Shown in pieces: positions 44,841-53,757 of a stretch of 56,031 bases of DNA (the stretch's first letter is position 1; every line of letters starts with the position of its first letter). The position numbers and the translations under genes are program-made. A model generated the notes under the pieces. The model was not told the DNA's origin and did not search any database. It saw only the letters and a list, made by a program, of their open reading frames with translations. The DNA is taken from contig PLSD01000037.1 in the NCBI GenBank assembly GCA_003164135.1, forward strand, positions 1-56,031, read 5' to 3'. This stretch comes from Acetobacteraceae bacterium. GTDB lineage: Bacteria; Pseudomonadota; Alphaproteobacteria; Acetobacterales; Acetobacteraceae.

Positions 44841-45500
44841 TCAATCTTCCGAATTTGGGAGCGGAAGCTCGTCGAAAACGAACTCAGCGCCGATTTGCTT
44901 GCCGGCGACCCAGCACCGGCGCACCCGAAAGAGCAAGTCTTTAAATTTTATAGAGAAAAATTCTGGAACAGGAATCGTCACATAAGTTTCCACGCGAACG
45001 CCATATTCCGACAGATCGACGATCTGGCAGTCGACCAAGCCCGGACTCGTACCACCATAAGCCAACTGTCCAGTCGTGGACGTCAGCCCCCGCGGTTTGC
45101 GTCGCCTTTCGCTCCGGCCGCCGTTGGATAAAGGTTCCACAGGAAGTAAATCTGAATTTGAGTTTGATGCATTCAGGGAATGCTCAAGTGATTCGTCAAA
45201 AACGAACGCAAGGCCAATTTCATTGCCGAAAGCCCAGCACCGGCGGACCCGGCACTTAAGGTTTAAAAAGCGTATCGAAAGAAATTCGGGGACAGGCGTA
45301 TTCTTGTGAGTCTCGATACGAACACCGGTTTCGGACAAATCAATGATCCGGCAATCGACCACTTCTGGATTAAGTTCGCCGTAAGACAACTCCGCGGAAA
45401 TCGATTTAGTCATGCGCTTGTTGCGCCGCCTTTCCATTTGAACGTCGTCGGAGAGCGAGCCCGTGGTGAGTAAATCTAATTTTGAGTTTGTAAAGTTCAT
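44841..45500 (-). CDS. tandem PilZ domain protein
   Basis: A 219-residue soluble protein made of two similar halves, each a PilZ domain that may bind cyclic di-GMP. Half 1: ERRRNKRMTKSI then CRIIDLSETGVRIETHKNTP. Half 2: ERRRKPRGLTST then CQIVDLSEYGVRVETYVTIP. The RxxxR and DxSxxG binding motifs are present in both. Each half ends with FRVRRCW- or CRVRRCW-type strands and a similar acidic end (AFVFDESLE, EFVFDELPL). The match between halves shows an internal duplication. No output domain is attached; the target is unknown. Confidence 0.85.
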   Translation of the reverse strand: MNFTNSKLDLLTTGSLSDDVQMERRRNKRMTKSISAELSYGELNPEVVDCRIIDLSETGVRIETHKNTPVPEFLSIRFLNLKCRVRRCWAFGNEIGLAFVFDESLEHSLNASNSNSDLLPVEPLSNGGRSERRRKPRGLTSTTGQLAYGGTSPGLVDCQIVDLSEYGVRVETYVTIPVPEFFSIKFKDLLFRVRRCWVAGKQIGAEFVFDELPLPNSED

Positions 45501-45781
45501 GACTTATCAGAATACCCGAATGACCGAACTATGCCAGTCACAAGTTGTTGATACCCGTTTCACCTTTGGCTAACCTTGATTGATATGGGTGAATTCATGT
45601 GAAAAGTCAGAAGCTTAAGGCTAGAATTTCATTTAGCATTTCAAGTGCCCGTCCGGCGGTATTCAGATCGTAAAAAAGACAAATTGGTTCAACCGCCGCC
45701 GCCAAATCAGGACACTACCGTACATGGCGACTTGTATGAGCGCGCCATTATGCTAGCGTGACGGATACGGAGGCATCAGAA
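45501..45781. other. 281-bp intergenic region, no gene supported
   Basis: AT-richer than its flanks. It should hold the PilZ gene promoter (minus) and the promoter of the carbamoyltransferase unit (plus). I find no clear -35/-10 pair or named operator. Confidence 0.5.
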
Positions 45782-45940
45782 ATGGTTGAAAATGTAACTG
45801 AGTCGACAGGGTCTTCGGCTCCTACAGAAGCCGTTGCCGCGTTGCTCGAACCAGTGCCGCCACAACTTCCGGTGGCCGGGGAAACGACACAATGGACGGA
45901 ATGTAGCGGCGAGGCCGTCGATCCGCTTTCGCTTTACTGA
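45782..45940 (+). CDS. small protein of unknown function before the carbamoyltransferase
   Basis: A 52-residue acidic peptide, MVENVTESTGSSAPTEAVAA and onward, ending QWTECSGEAVDPLSLY. A strong RBS (GGAGG, 45769-45773) lies eight bases before the ATG, better placed than for the upstream GTG at 45758. It has no membrane segment and no known motif, with Pro/Ala/Thr-rich composition. It ends 24 bases before the carbamoyltransferase and is probably co-translated with it. Could be a short accessory or leader peptide; moderately likely to be real. Confidence 0.5.
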   Translation: MVENVTESTGSSAPTEAVAALLEPVPPQLPVAGETTQWTECSGEAVDPLSLY

Positions 45941-45964
45941 CACGGTCACGGAGAGTGTAAGTCC

Positions 45965-47650
45965 ATGAATGTTTTGGGAATATCGTATAACTATCATGAT
46001 GCCGCCGCATGCATCGTGAGTGACGGCGTGGTGGTTGCCGCCGCCGAGGAAGAAAGGTTCAGCCGGGACAAGCATGACTCCAGGTTCCCGGCCCAGGCGA
46101 TCGGCTATTGCCTGCGCGCTGCGGGGCTTGGTACCCGGGCGCTCGATGCCGTTGCGTTTTACGAAAAACCGGCACGCAAGCTTGAACGCGTGCTGCAAAT
46201 AGGCAAAGCCTACGCGCCCCGCTCGGCTGAAAATGTTGCGGCGCAGTTTCCGTCGTTGATCACTGACGGAATGAACGTGGAGACGACGATACGCGATCGG
46301 CTCGATTTTCAGGGGCCGGTTTATTTCAGCGAACATCACCTCTCGCACGCAGCTTCAGCATTCTATGTGTCGCCTTTCGAGGAATCGGCAATCATGACGG
46401 TGGACGGGGTTGGGGAATGGGCAACCTGCATGCAATTTTCAGGTAGTGGTACGCACATTGTGCCGCGGCGGGAGATCCGGTATCCGCACTCCCTGGGGTT
46501 GCTTTATAGTACGTTGACCGCGTTTCTTGGTTTTTGCGTCAACGATGATGAATATAAGGTCATGGGGCTCGCCTCTTACGGCACGCCGCGGTTCCGCGCT
46601 GAGCTGGACCAGTTGATTGCCTTGCATGAGGATGGCAGCTTTACGCTGGCGCTGCCGTATTTTGCCTATATGTATGACCGCGAGACGATGTTCAGCCCCG
46701 AAATGGAACGTTTGCTGGGCCCGCCCCGGCGCAAGGGAGAGTCGATCACGGAACGCCACAGCGATATTGCCTCCTCGCTGCAAGCACTGACCGAAGATGT
46801 AATGGTGGGGTTGGCGACTGCCCTGCGGCGGGAGCAAGGCAGCCGCAATTTATGCCTGGCGGGCGGGGTTGCGTATAATTGCGTGGCCAACTCCAAGATC
46901 GTCGCGCGCGCGGGATTTGAGAAGGTGTTTATACAACCCGCGGCCGGGGATGACGGTGCCGCTATGGGGGCCGCCCTTTGGGCAAGCCACACGTTGCTGA
47001 ACCAGCCGCGCCGGATAGGCCAGCACAATACCCTCCTGGGGCCGGAGTTTAGCGCAGCCGAGATAGAGCCAAGGTTGGTGGCTTTTGGCCTGAAGTTTGA
47101 GGGGCTGGATGATGAGGCGTTATGCCGCAGGGTGGCCAGCTTGATAAATGATGGATTTGTCATTGGCTGGTTTCAGGGACGTATGGAGTTCGGGCCGCGC
47201 GCTTTGGGCGGCCGCAGCATTCTGGCCAATCCTTGCCTGCCGGACATGAAGGATATCCTCAACGCCAGGGTAAAATTCCGTGAGGAATTCCGCCCGTTTG
47301 CGCCGGCGGTCACGGAAGAGGCTGCGGCGGATTATTTTGAACTCGATGGCATCAGCCCGTTTATGTTGATGACGCCGCGGGTGCGCCCGGAACGTGCCGC
47401 GGAAATACCATCGGTCACGCATGCTGATGGAACGGCGCGCGTGCAGACCGTATCGCGCTTGCACCAGCCGCTGTTTTACCGGTTGATCGAGTGCTTTGGT
47501 GAGGCTTCCGGCACGCCGGTGGTGATCAATACCTCGTTCAATATCCGTGGCGAGCCGGTTGTGTGTGCCCCGGATGATGCGATAAAATGTTTCATGGGGA
47601 CCGATATCGATTTTCTTGCGATCGGGCCGTTTCTTGTGTCGAAGGTGTGA
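45965..47650 (+). CDS. NodU/TobZ-type O-carbamoyltransferase
   Basis: A 561-residue enzyme that would transfer a carbamoyl group from carbamoyl phosphate, via carbamoyl-AMP, to a hydroxyl of a sugar or natural product. The N-terminal Kae1-like domain starts MNVLGISYNYHDAAACIVSDG and has EEERFSRDKHDSRFP, the metal His pair in FSEHHLSHAASAFYVSPF and IMTVDGVGEWATCM. Further on are DDEYKVMGLASYG and NLCLAGGVAYNCVANSKI. The C-terminal domain has MEFGPRALGGRSILANP and VVINTSFNIRGEPVVCAPDD. RBS GGAGAG. Its stop overlaps the ATG of the next small gene. The context of glycosyl- and sulfotransferases suggests a glycan acceptor. Confidence 0.94.
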   Translation: MNVLGISYNYHDAAACIVSDGVVVAAAEEERFSRDKHDSRFPAQAIGYCLRAAGLGTRALDAVAFYEKPARKLERVLQIGKAYAPRSAENVAAQFPSLITDGMNVETTIRDRLDFQGPVYFSEHHLSHAASAFYVSPFEESAIMTVDGVGEWATCMQFSGSGTHIVPRREIRYPHSLGLLYSTLTAFLGFCVNDDEYKVMGLASYGTPRFRAELDQLIALHEDGSFTLALPYFAYMYDRETMFSPEMERLLGPPRRKGESITERHSDIASSLQALTEDVMVGLATALRREQGSRNLCLAGGVAYNCVANSKIVARAGFEKVFIQPAAGDDGAAMGAALWASHTLLNQPRRIGQHNTLLGPEFSAAEIEPRLVAFGLKFEGLDDEALCRRVASLINDGFVIGWFQGRMEFGPRALGGRSILANPCLPDMKDILNARVKFREEFRPFAPAVTEEAAADYFELDGISPFMLMTPRVRPERAAEIPSVTHADGTARVQTVSRLHQPLFYRLIECFGEASGTPVVINTSFNIRGEPVVCAPDDAIKCFMGTDIDFLAIGPFLVSKV

Positions 47651-47841
47651 TGATGAGTGAAACGGATGACGTGCGTAGTTGGGAGAAGTTGCTGGACGAT
47701 GCTGTCGTGAAACTGGAGCACACACCGGCCGCGCCGCCGTGGCTGATGGAATGCCTGCGTGCGGCGCGGCGCAATGCGCCGGGCCTTGCCCCATCTGAAC
47801 CGGCCGAGTTCGACCCGCCGCCCTTTTTCTACCCGCACTGA
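47650..47841 (+). CDS. small protein of unknown function after the carbamoyltransferase
   Basis: A 63-residue protein, MMSETDDVRSWEKLLDDAVV onward, with two Trp, a Pro-rich middle (EHTPAAPPWLMECLRAARRN) and the end DPPPFFYPH. Its ATG overlaps the carbamoyltransferase TGA (TGATG) and its stop is 7 bases before the SGNH gene, so it is embedded in an operon, which supports it as a real gene. No family recognised, no membrane segment. Confidence 0.65.
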   Translation: MMSETDDVRSWEKLLDDAVVKLEHTPAAPPWLMECLRAARRNAPGLAPSEPAEFDPPPFFYPH

Positions 47842-47848
47842 TCCGCCC

Positions 47849-49651
47849 ATGCGCGTGCTAAATAGCCGTGGCGATTGGCGGCCGGCGGCGAAGATCGAAA
47901 CACTGAAGCGATATGCGGTTATTGGCGATTCCACGGCCTTTGGCGCGGGCGTGGCGCCCAATGAAACCCTGGCGGCGTACGCCGAGCGCCATATGAACGA
48001 AGCGTTATCCGGCTGGCCGGTTGAAGCTGTTAATTTTGGGGTGAGCGGATATAATCTGTGGAACAGCTGGCTAGGTTTTAAACATTCGCCGCAGGCCTAC
48101 GACGGCGTAGTGATTGTTTTATGCAACAATGATGCGGATCTGTTTCAACGCAGTTTTAGGGTTGAGGCCAGCGAGCCTTTCCATAAAAAATGGGACGAAA
48201 CACATGCGTTCGGGCAGGAGGTAAAACGCTGTTTTGACGATGTGGCGGCTTTTTCTCAGGCTGCGGGGCTCCATGTAGCCGTTTGCTTTTACAGTCCGTT
48301 TGATAACCCAAACCAACGGCGCATCAGCGAAATTATCGCGGCGCTTTGCGCGGCGCGTGGCTTGGTATTTGTCGATACATTTTCGTTGTACAAGGAGCGC
48401 CATCTGCCGTTTACGGACGTGATCGTCAGCAAGGCTGACCTGCACCCCTCCGCTTTAGCGCATGAGGCCGTCGGCCGGCATCTTGTCGCAGCCGCTTCCC
48501 GGCTCGGCTGGTTTGGTGATTATGATGTAAAGTCGGTGGAGGCTGCGCCGGGGCGCATTATGGCCGCCGCGCAGGCGATGATTGAGCAGGACAATTATCC
48601 GCTGGACGCTGCCCTGCGCTGGGCGTTGCGGACGCTTGAAACGAAAGCTCTTGTTGCGCGCCGTGCCCGCGCCACAGGTGTGGCGCATGATTTCGAGGGG
48701 GCGGCGGGACGGGCTCTCACCGTGCTAAAAGAAGCAAGCATGCGCTGGCATGCCACCCAGCGCATGAAGGCATTTATGTTGGAGCTTGGTATGGGCGGGC
48801 ACCGTGTCGCCGGGGGGCTGTGGCGTGCGGCGGAAGTGCGGATGCGGTTGGAGGAGTTGCTGTTCGTGCTAGCGGGTGACAATGCTGCCCGGCTTATGGA
48901 ACGCATCCGGCCAACCGGGGGCCCGGCGTCGCCAATGGCAGCGATGGGAACGCGTGACTTCCTGCGCCGTTGCGAGGCTGCTCTTGAGGAATTTCATGGC
49001 GCACTCGCCGGGCTACAGGCGTTAACGACGCCGGGCGAAATCTGGCCACGCGAGACCACTGAGACAATGCAGCCCGAGCTAGCGGCGTTTGCAGAGCTTG
49101 CCCGCCGTGGGGCGCATGAGTGCAAGGAGTTGGAGGCCTTGTTCACGCGCGTGGAACCATGGCTGTCCGAAACAGCGGTAGCTGGTGTGACGAATGTTGC
49201 TGATTTACTCCGTAACGAACTGCAAGTGTGGCAAGTGGCGCTTTCTTTCCTGCTGAGCTTGAAAAAGGAGATCGATTGCATCGGGGAGTCTTCCTATGCG
49301 CCATTTACATCAATAGAGTTGAACCTTAGCGCCACGGTGGAAGGTGCTCGCCCGTGCCAGGTAGCTGTGCAGGCGGACTATGCCGTGCCAACCCGGCTCG
49401 GGTTTAAGGATGCGGGGTATTTCGTGCCTGATGGGACGACCCAAGTGGTACGTCTCACCGTGCCTTTGTTTTACGCGGGGCGTGTGACGTTTTCGCACTG
49501 GGCGCCGGGGGCCAGTGATGAGCGGCTAGAGGTGACGTTGCTCAAGGTGGAACTGTATAATCAGCCGAATTTGCGCCGTAGCATTGATCCGAAAACATTT
49601 TTCCGGAATGCCACGGGGGACTTCGTCTCACCACTCGTTTTTTTAATGTAA
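47849..49651 (+). CDS. large SGNH/GDSL-type hydrolase or acyltransferase
   Basis: A 600-residue protein starting MRVLNSRGDWRPAAKIETLK (ATG 47849). The N-terminal 240 residues are an SGNH domain: block I YAVIGDSTAFGAG (Ser28), block III VLCNNDADLF, block V SKADLHPSALAHE (Asp/His). The remaining 360 residues are a helical part (about 250-500) with no family I recognise, then a beta-rich end (about 510-600). No signal peptide. Such enzymes remove or add acetyl groups on carbohydrates, and the neighbours fit glycan modification. Last gene of the plus-strand carbamoyltransferase unit. Confidence 0.85.
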   Translation: MRVLNSRGDWRPAAKIETLKRYAVIGDSTAFGAGVAPNETLAAYAERHMNEALSGWPVEAVNFGVSGYNLWNSWLGFKHSPQAYDGVVIVLCNNDADLFQRSFRVEASEPFHKKWDETHAFGQEVKRCFDDVAAFSQAAGLHVAVCFYSPFDNPNQRRISEIIAALCAARGLVFVDTFSLYKERHLPFTDVIVSKADLHPSALAHEAVGRHLVAAASRLGWFGDYDVKSVEAAPGRIMAAAQAMIEQDNYPLDAALRWALRTLETKALVARRARATGVAHDFEGAAGRALTVLKEASMRWHATQRMKAFMLELGMGGHRVAGGLWRAAEVRMRLEELLFVLAGDNAARLMERIRPTGGPASPMAAMGTRDFLRRCEAALEEFHGALAGLQALTTPGEIWPRETTETMQPELAAFAELARRGAHECKELEALFTRVEPWLSETAVAGVTNVADLLRNELQVWQVALSFLLSLKKEIDCIGESSYAPFTSIELNLSATVEGARPCQVAVQADYAVPTRLGFKDAGYFVPDGTTQVVRLTVPLFYAGRVTFSHWAPGASDERLEVTLLKVELYNQPNLRRSIDPKTFFRNATGDFVSPLVFLM

Positions 49652-49663
49652 CGGGCCGCTAAG

Positions 49664-49702
49664 CACCCATGAATAACGCGCGGTAAGCGTTAGCCATGGG
49701 TG
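49664..49702. terminator. bidirectional hairpin between convergent genes
   Basis: CACCCATG (49664-49671) pairs with CATGGGTG (49695-49702), and inside it TAACGC pairs with GCGTTA around a seven-base loop. It lies just after the SGNH stop and covers the stop codon of the opposing glycosyltransferase gene, so it may end both transcripts. Confidence 0.6.
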
Positions 49703-52700
49703 TGGGCGGGTTTTGTTGGAGTGTCCTTCTGCTGGTCGCGAACCACCCGCCGCCGGGAAGGTGTTTCTTCGGCGGATTGCCTTGCCAGTTCTTCCTCCCG
49801 GTAGCGCTTTTCCCAGGCTGCGGAGCGTGCATCCGCCTGGCGTTGCAGCTTGGGCACGGGCACTTCTTCAGGCAGCATCTTAATGCCGAGGAAATCCAGT
49901 ACCCGCGCTACCGTACCGCGGAAATCCGCGTCCAGTGTTTCGTAGGTGACTTGCATGGTCAGCACCCCCGCGCCGTCGAGGAAATTGCGCCAGCCTTCGT
50001 CTTCGGCCTCGGTGGCGCGAACGAGAGTTTGGATTGCCTCGAAGTCAAATACAGGTTCTTTTTTCGGGGGCTGCTGATTGTTTTTGCCATTGCCGATGAC
50101 CTGCCAGGTACCGGTCTGGATGGCCAGATAATGTGAGATCGCGCGCGCCACTTTGTTTTCCCGAGTGATCCAAACGTAGCGCAGTCCTGGGAACACGGCT
50201 GGCAGACCATCGGGTAGAATGGCTTTTTCAGGAATTTTGCGCTGTAGTTTATACTCCACGGCGGCGAGAAGATATTTCAGGTCCCACCAGTGGACTGTCA
50301 TGCCGAACAGGCCATTAGGAGTCGTGCCCGCGCGGATGATCTGGTCCAGCCGGGGACCAAACTCAGGCGTGCCAACGGTACCGGCGGCCAACCCGAGCCG
50401 TTGCAGCATCGTATCCTGGTTCATCGAGGCGGCGTTGAAATATTCCACCGGCTCTCCGGCTCCGGCGTGCCGCAGGGCGGTGGCCAGCAGATTACTGCCG
50501 GTGCGGGGGGCGGCGCAGAGCATATAGGCACGTTGCATTACGTTGCCCGTTGCAACGGCAGGGGCCGGCAAAGCCTCGGGATTATTGGACTCCATCACCC
50601 AGATTTCATGCCAGAACGCATGGCAAAAATACACGTTCGGCGCATTTACCACGCGTGTTGCCAGATAAATATCGAGCGGCTCCGGGCTTGTGTGCGCCAG
50701 GCGGAGATTAAACACCTGATCCGTCAAAGGCTTTTTGATGGCGATCCAGCCGCTGAAATTCTCGGCCTCGCTTAAATCCCCGGCATCCTTAGCTCGCTGG
50801 GAGGCGGGGCGGACCCAGACACCGAATTCGATTGGATGTGCGTCGGCATGCCCAACCGAGACGATACAGCGCAGGCCTTCAGCGTGGGGCGGTAATGCTC
50901 CCGGTATGCGCACCAAGGCGAGCCGGTCGGTGAGCGGGTGCAGTAAGGTTTTTGCGCCAGGAACAAAGATTGGGAAGTTAATGTCAGACACATCGGTCAG
51001 AACCTCGCCTCGCGCGATCTCCTCCAAACTCAGCAGCCGTGGGCTGCTGGTTAGTTCGATAGCGCTTGGCGTGATGTCACCGTTCAGGCATAGTTCCACA
51101 CTGATTTTCTCCCAAATCACGCGAGGCACCCCTGCCTGGGGATCTTCGCATTGGCTAAGAAGATACAGGTCGAGCAATTCAGCATTTACTTTGGGCAAGC
51201 GGATTGTCAGGTCACAAGGGCTCCCTGGTTTGGCGTCTGTCCAGCCTGACCACCAGACATCACTGTTGGGGACGATCCCGCCATGTGATAGCAATGGACG
51301 TGCCCAGGGCCCGCAGAGCACTGCGGAAAGCTGCACCGTGGCATCGCCTTCGCATGACGCGCGAACATGCAGCGCGCCAGTTCCCGGTGGGCAGGCGCCA
51401 GCGAATTTGACGATACAATTGGGTACTGGCACGCGATGAGCCATGGCCCCGGCGGGCAAGGCGACGAGATCTCTTTGCGTCAAACCGTAAAATGCGCGCC
51501 GTCGCGGCTGAAGCGTGGCGGTCAGTTCAGTCAGATGGCGAACATCGAGTTGGCGGGTATCGATGGCACGCAAGGCTTGGCCGGTAGCGTTTTGGCGCAG
51601 GGTGGTCAGGGTTTCGGGTAATAGAGAGACATCATTATACAGAGAGAAGTCGATAGCGAGTTCCACCTGGCGCCGCTCACAACAATATTTAACGAAGAGC
51701 TGCCGTGCCTCCGCGTTATTTGGCTCGAGGGCTGCAAGTCTTGTAGCAAGCTCACGCGCTGGCTTGCTGGCATCCTGCAAGGCAAGCTGCATGGTTTGCT
51801 TGGCTTTTTCGTTAATCCGCAAGGTGGTTTCGAACAACCGCTCGACGGTGGCGAAAGGCGCCCCGGCATAGAGACGCAGAATATCGCGCCGGTCCTCGAC
51901 GGTTTTTTCTCCCCCGTCGAATGTTGCCGTGCTCTCTCGCAGATGAATCAGTGGTGCCGGCACCACTTCCAGTGTCGCACCGGCCAGCACGGCACCGGCC
52001 AGGAATAGCCAGTCCAGCACAGCGGTTTCGCCGTTGCTCGCAAATCCAGGCAGGTTGGCGAAGCGGGAGGCTTTGACCATGTAGGCGCCTTCGCCAAAGC
52101 AATTTTCGATGGAGCCAAGCTCGGTGAAGGCGCCGACGGGCAGTTCCCAGCTGCGCTGCTCAGGACGGGGCATGTTCGTGCCGGGGGCGATTTCGCGAAA
52201 GCAAGTTAGAATATCCACGCCGGTGCGGAAAGCTGCGGCGGCGAAGGTGTCTATCGCGCCGGCTTGTAGCGTGGCGTATTCCTCATCGACAAACAGCAGA
52301 TAATCACCCTTCGCGCGCCGTGCGGCGGCATTGCGCGCGGCGCCGCGGCTACCAAAGCGGCCAAACACGCTGATAACCTCCGCACCCGCAATCCGGCTCA
52401 AGTCAGCCGCGAAGGTTTCCTCTACGCCGACTATGATTTCCAACTCCGGACCGGCCTGCTCCGTTAGCGCGCGCAGGCAGGTGGCAAAATGCGGCGACGC
52501 CGACCAGGCAAGGCACGCAGAGACGCGGACCGGCGGCACCGAAGTGACCGATTTGACGTTTGGCCTGGGGGTGGTGAGCAAGGCAACCCATTGGGCCAGA
52601 GTCTCATTTTGGGGGATCGCCATCTGCGCCGGGCGATGCCCAGAGCTCAGAACCTCACCCAGGCGTTGCGCCAATGCAGCAGGTTCCGGTGTGAACAGGC

Positions 52701-53757
52701 AAGACTCTTGGTCACTTTGCGCGATGAGTTCCGGGGTTCCGCCACGGTTAGAGGCGAGAAAGAGGATGCCAAGCAGCAGGCACTCAGCAACCACGCAAGG
52801 CGAGTTTTCCGCGCGCGATGGAATGACCGCGAGGACGCCGGGGCGGCGAAGATAATCGAGAGCCTCCTTCTGGTCGAACACGGCAATGATGCGTGGCGCC
52901 GCGCGCCAGCGCTTTGCCCGTTCCGCGATATACACCCCGGTGTGGGCCGCGCCGATGCGGCTGAACTTACCAAGAAAAGTCACCCGCACGGTGCTGAGGT
53001 CGGTTGTACGGTCCAGCAGGTCGAGTGCGTCGCAGAACAGGGCCATGCCCTTGCGCGTTTCCTGCCGGCCAAAAAACACAATTTCATTTACGGGTTTCAG
53101 GCCGCGCGACGCGTCGTAAACGGCGGTTGCCGGTACGTCGAGCAGATTCTGAATGACTTGGCCATGCTCGGGCGGCACCCAGCCGCGCGCGATCATCCAG
53201 TCCAGCAGGTAGCGGCTTGGGCTTACCAGTTGTTCGCACAAAAGCGCTGAACGCTGCTCCAGCCAAGTTACGGCAATAACTTTGCGTCCACCGTATTCTT
53301 GGGCGTTAAGCTCATGCACCCAGTCAACCGGGCCGTGTGCCACCACAATGAGCTGCGGCGGATTTTCGAACACACCGGTATGGCTGGCCAGCAGCGTATA
53401 ATATCCTTGCCCGCCGTTGTCATTGAACAGCACGGCATCAAAATCACAGGCGCGCAAATAGAGGTAAACGCAGTAGCTGGCGGTGCGGGGGTCGTCGAAC
53501 GATCCAGCGATCTGCGGATGCGCCGGCACATAATCGAGCGTGATGCCACGTGCGGCATAGTACGACTTTAGGTCACTAAAATTGCCCATGGCCAGGCGCG
53601 GTCCGGACTCGTCGGCATTGGCAATCGCCACCGTGACATCGAAACCCTCTGCCGCCAACGCCAGCGCCAGAGCGGTATTGGCGGTACCAATGCCGCCATT
53701 TTTAAACAAACCATGAAACTCCACGGTCACCAGGCAGATACGTTTACGCTTGCTCAT
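49690..53757 (-). CDS. multidomain glycosyltransferase - Stf0 sulfotransferase fusion
   Basis: A 1355-residue cytoplasmic protein. Domain 1 (about 1-400) is a GT-B/GT4 glycosyltransferase with NGGIGTANTALALALAAEGF, IVFFGRQETRKGMALF and the ExxxxxxxE site in SRAENSPCVVAECLLLG. Domain 2 (about 410-650) is GT-A/GT2-like, with ACLAWSASPHFATCLRALTE, GRFGSRGAARNAAARRAKGD and YLLFVDEEY in the DxD position. A helical stretch (about 655-760) and two beta-rich, lectin- or jelly-roll-like stretches (about 770-1060) follow. The C-terminal domain (about 1070-1300) is a Stf0 sulfotransferase with PAPS motif CAAPRTGSNLLATALRHAG and VEYFN. The tail is charged. It follows a second Stf0 gene with ATGA overlap. 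The acceptor is unknown. Confidence 0.87.
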   Translation of the reverse strand: MSKRKRICLVTVEFHGLFKNGGIGTANTALALALAAEGFDVTVAIANADESGPRLAMGNFSDLKSYYAARGITLDYVPAHPQIAGSFDDPRTASYCVYLYLRACDFDAVLFNDNGGQGYYTLLASHTGVFENPPQLIVVAHGPVDWVHELNAQEYGGRKVIAVTWLEQRSALLCEQLVSPSRYLLDWMIARGWVPPEHGQVIQNLLDVPATAVYDASRGLKPVNEIVFFGRQETRKGMALFCDALDLLDRTTDLSTVRVTFLGKFSRIGAAHTGVYIAERAKRWRAAPRIIAVFDQKEALDYLRRPGVLAVIPSRAENSPCVVAECLLLGILFLASNRGGTPELIAQSDQESCLFTPEPAALAQRLGEVLSSGHRPAQMAIPQNETLAQWVALLTTPRPNVKSVTSVPPVRVSACLAWSASPHFATCLRALTEQAGPELEIIVGVEETFAADLSRIAGAEVISVFGRFGSRGAARNAAARRAKGDYLLFVDEEYATLQAGAIDTFAAAAFRTGVDILTCFREIAPGTNMPRPEQRSWELPVGAFTELGSIENCFGEGAYMVKASRFANLPGFASNGETAVLDWLFLAGAVLAGATLEVVPAPLIHLRESTATFDGGEKTVEDRRDILRLYAGAPFATVERLFETTLRINEKAKQTMQLALQDASKPARELATRLAALEPNNAEARQLFVKYCCERRQVELAIDFSLYNDVSLLPETLTTLRQNATGQALRAIDTRQLDVRHLTELTATLQPRRRAFYGLTQRDLVALPAGAMAHRVPVPNCIVKFAGACPPGTGALHVRASCEGDATVQLSAVLCGPWARPLLSHGGIVPNSDVWWSGWTDAKPGSPCDLTIRLPKVNAELLDLYLLSQCEDPQAGVPRVIWEKISVELCLNGDITPSAIELTSSPRLLSLEEIARGEVLTDVSDINFPIFVPGAKTLLHPLTDRLALVRIPGALPPHAEGLRCIVSVGHADAHPIEFGVWVRPASQRAKDAGDLSEAENFSGWIAIKKPLTDQVFNLRLAHTSPEPLDIYLATRVVNAPNVYFCHAFWHEIWVMESNNPEALPAPAVATGNVMQRAYMLCAAPRTGSNLLATALRHAGAGEPVEYFNAASMNQDTMLQRLGLAAGTVGTPEFGPRLDQIIRAGTTPNGLFGMTVHWWDLKYLLAAVEYKLQRKIPEKAILPDGLPAVFPGLRYVWITRENKVARAISHYLAIQTGTWQVIGNGKNNQQPPKKEPVFDFEAIQTLVRATEAEDEGWRNFLDGAGVLTMQVTYETLDADFRGTVARVLDFLGIKMLPEEVPVPKLQRQADARSAAWEKRYREEELARQSAEETPSRRRVVRDQQKDTPTKPAHTHG

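Noticed and set aside
45758..45781. GTG at 45758 as start of the small protein before the carbamoyltransferase.
   Set aside because: The ATG at 45782 has a strong, well-spaced RBS, while the GTG has none.
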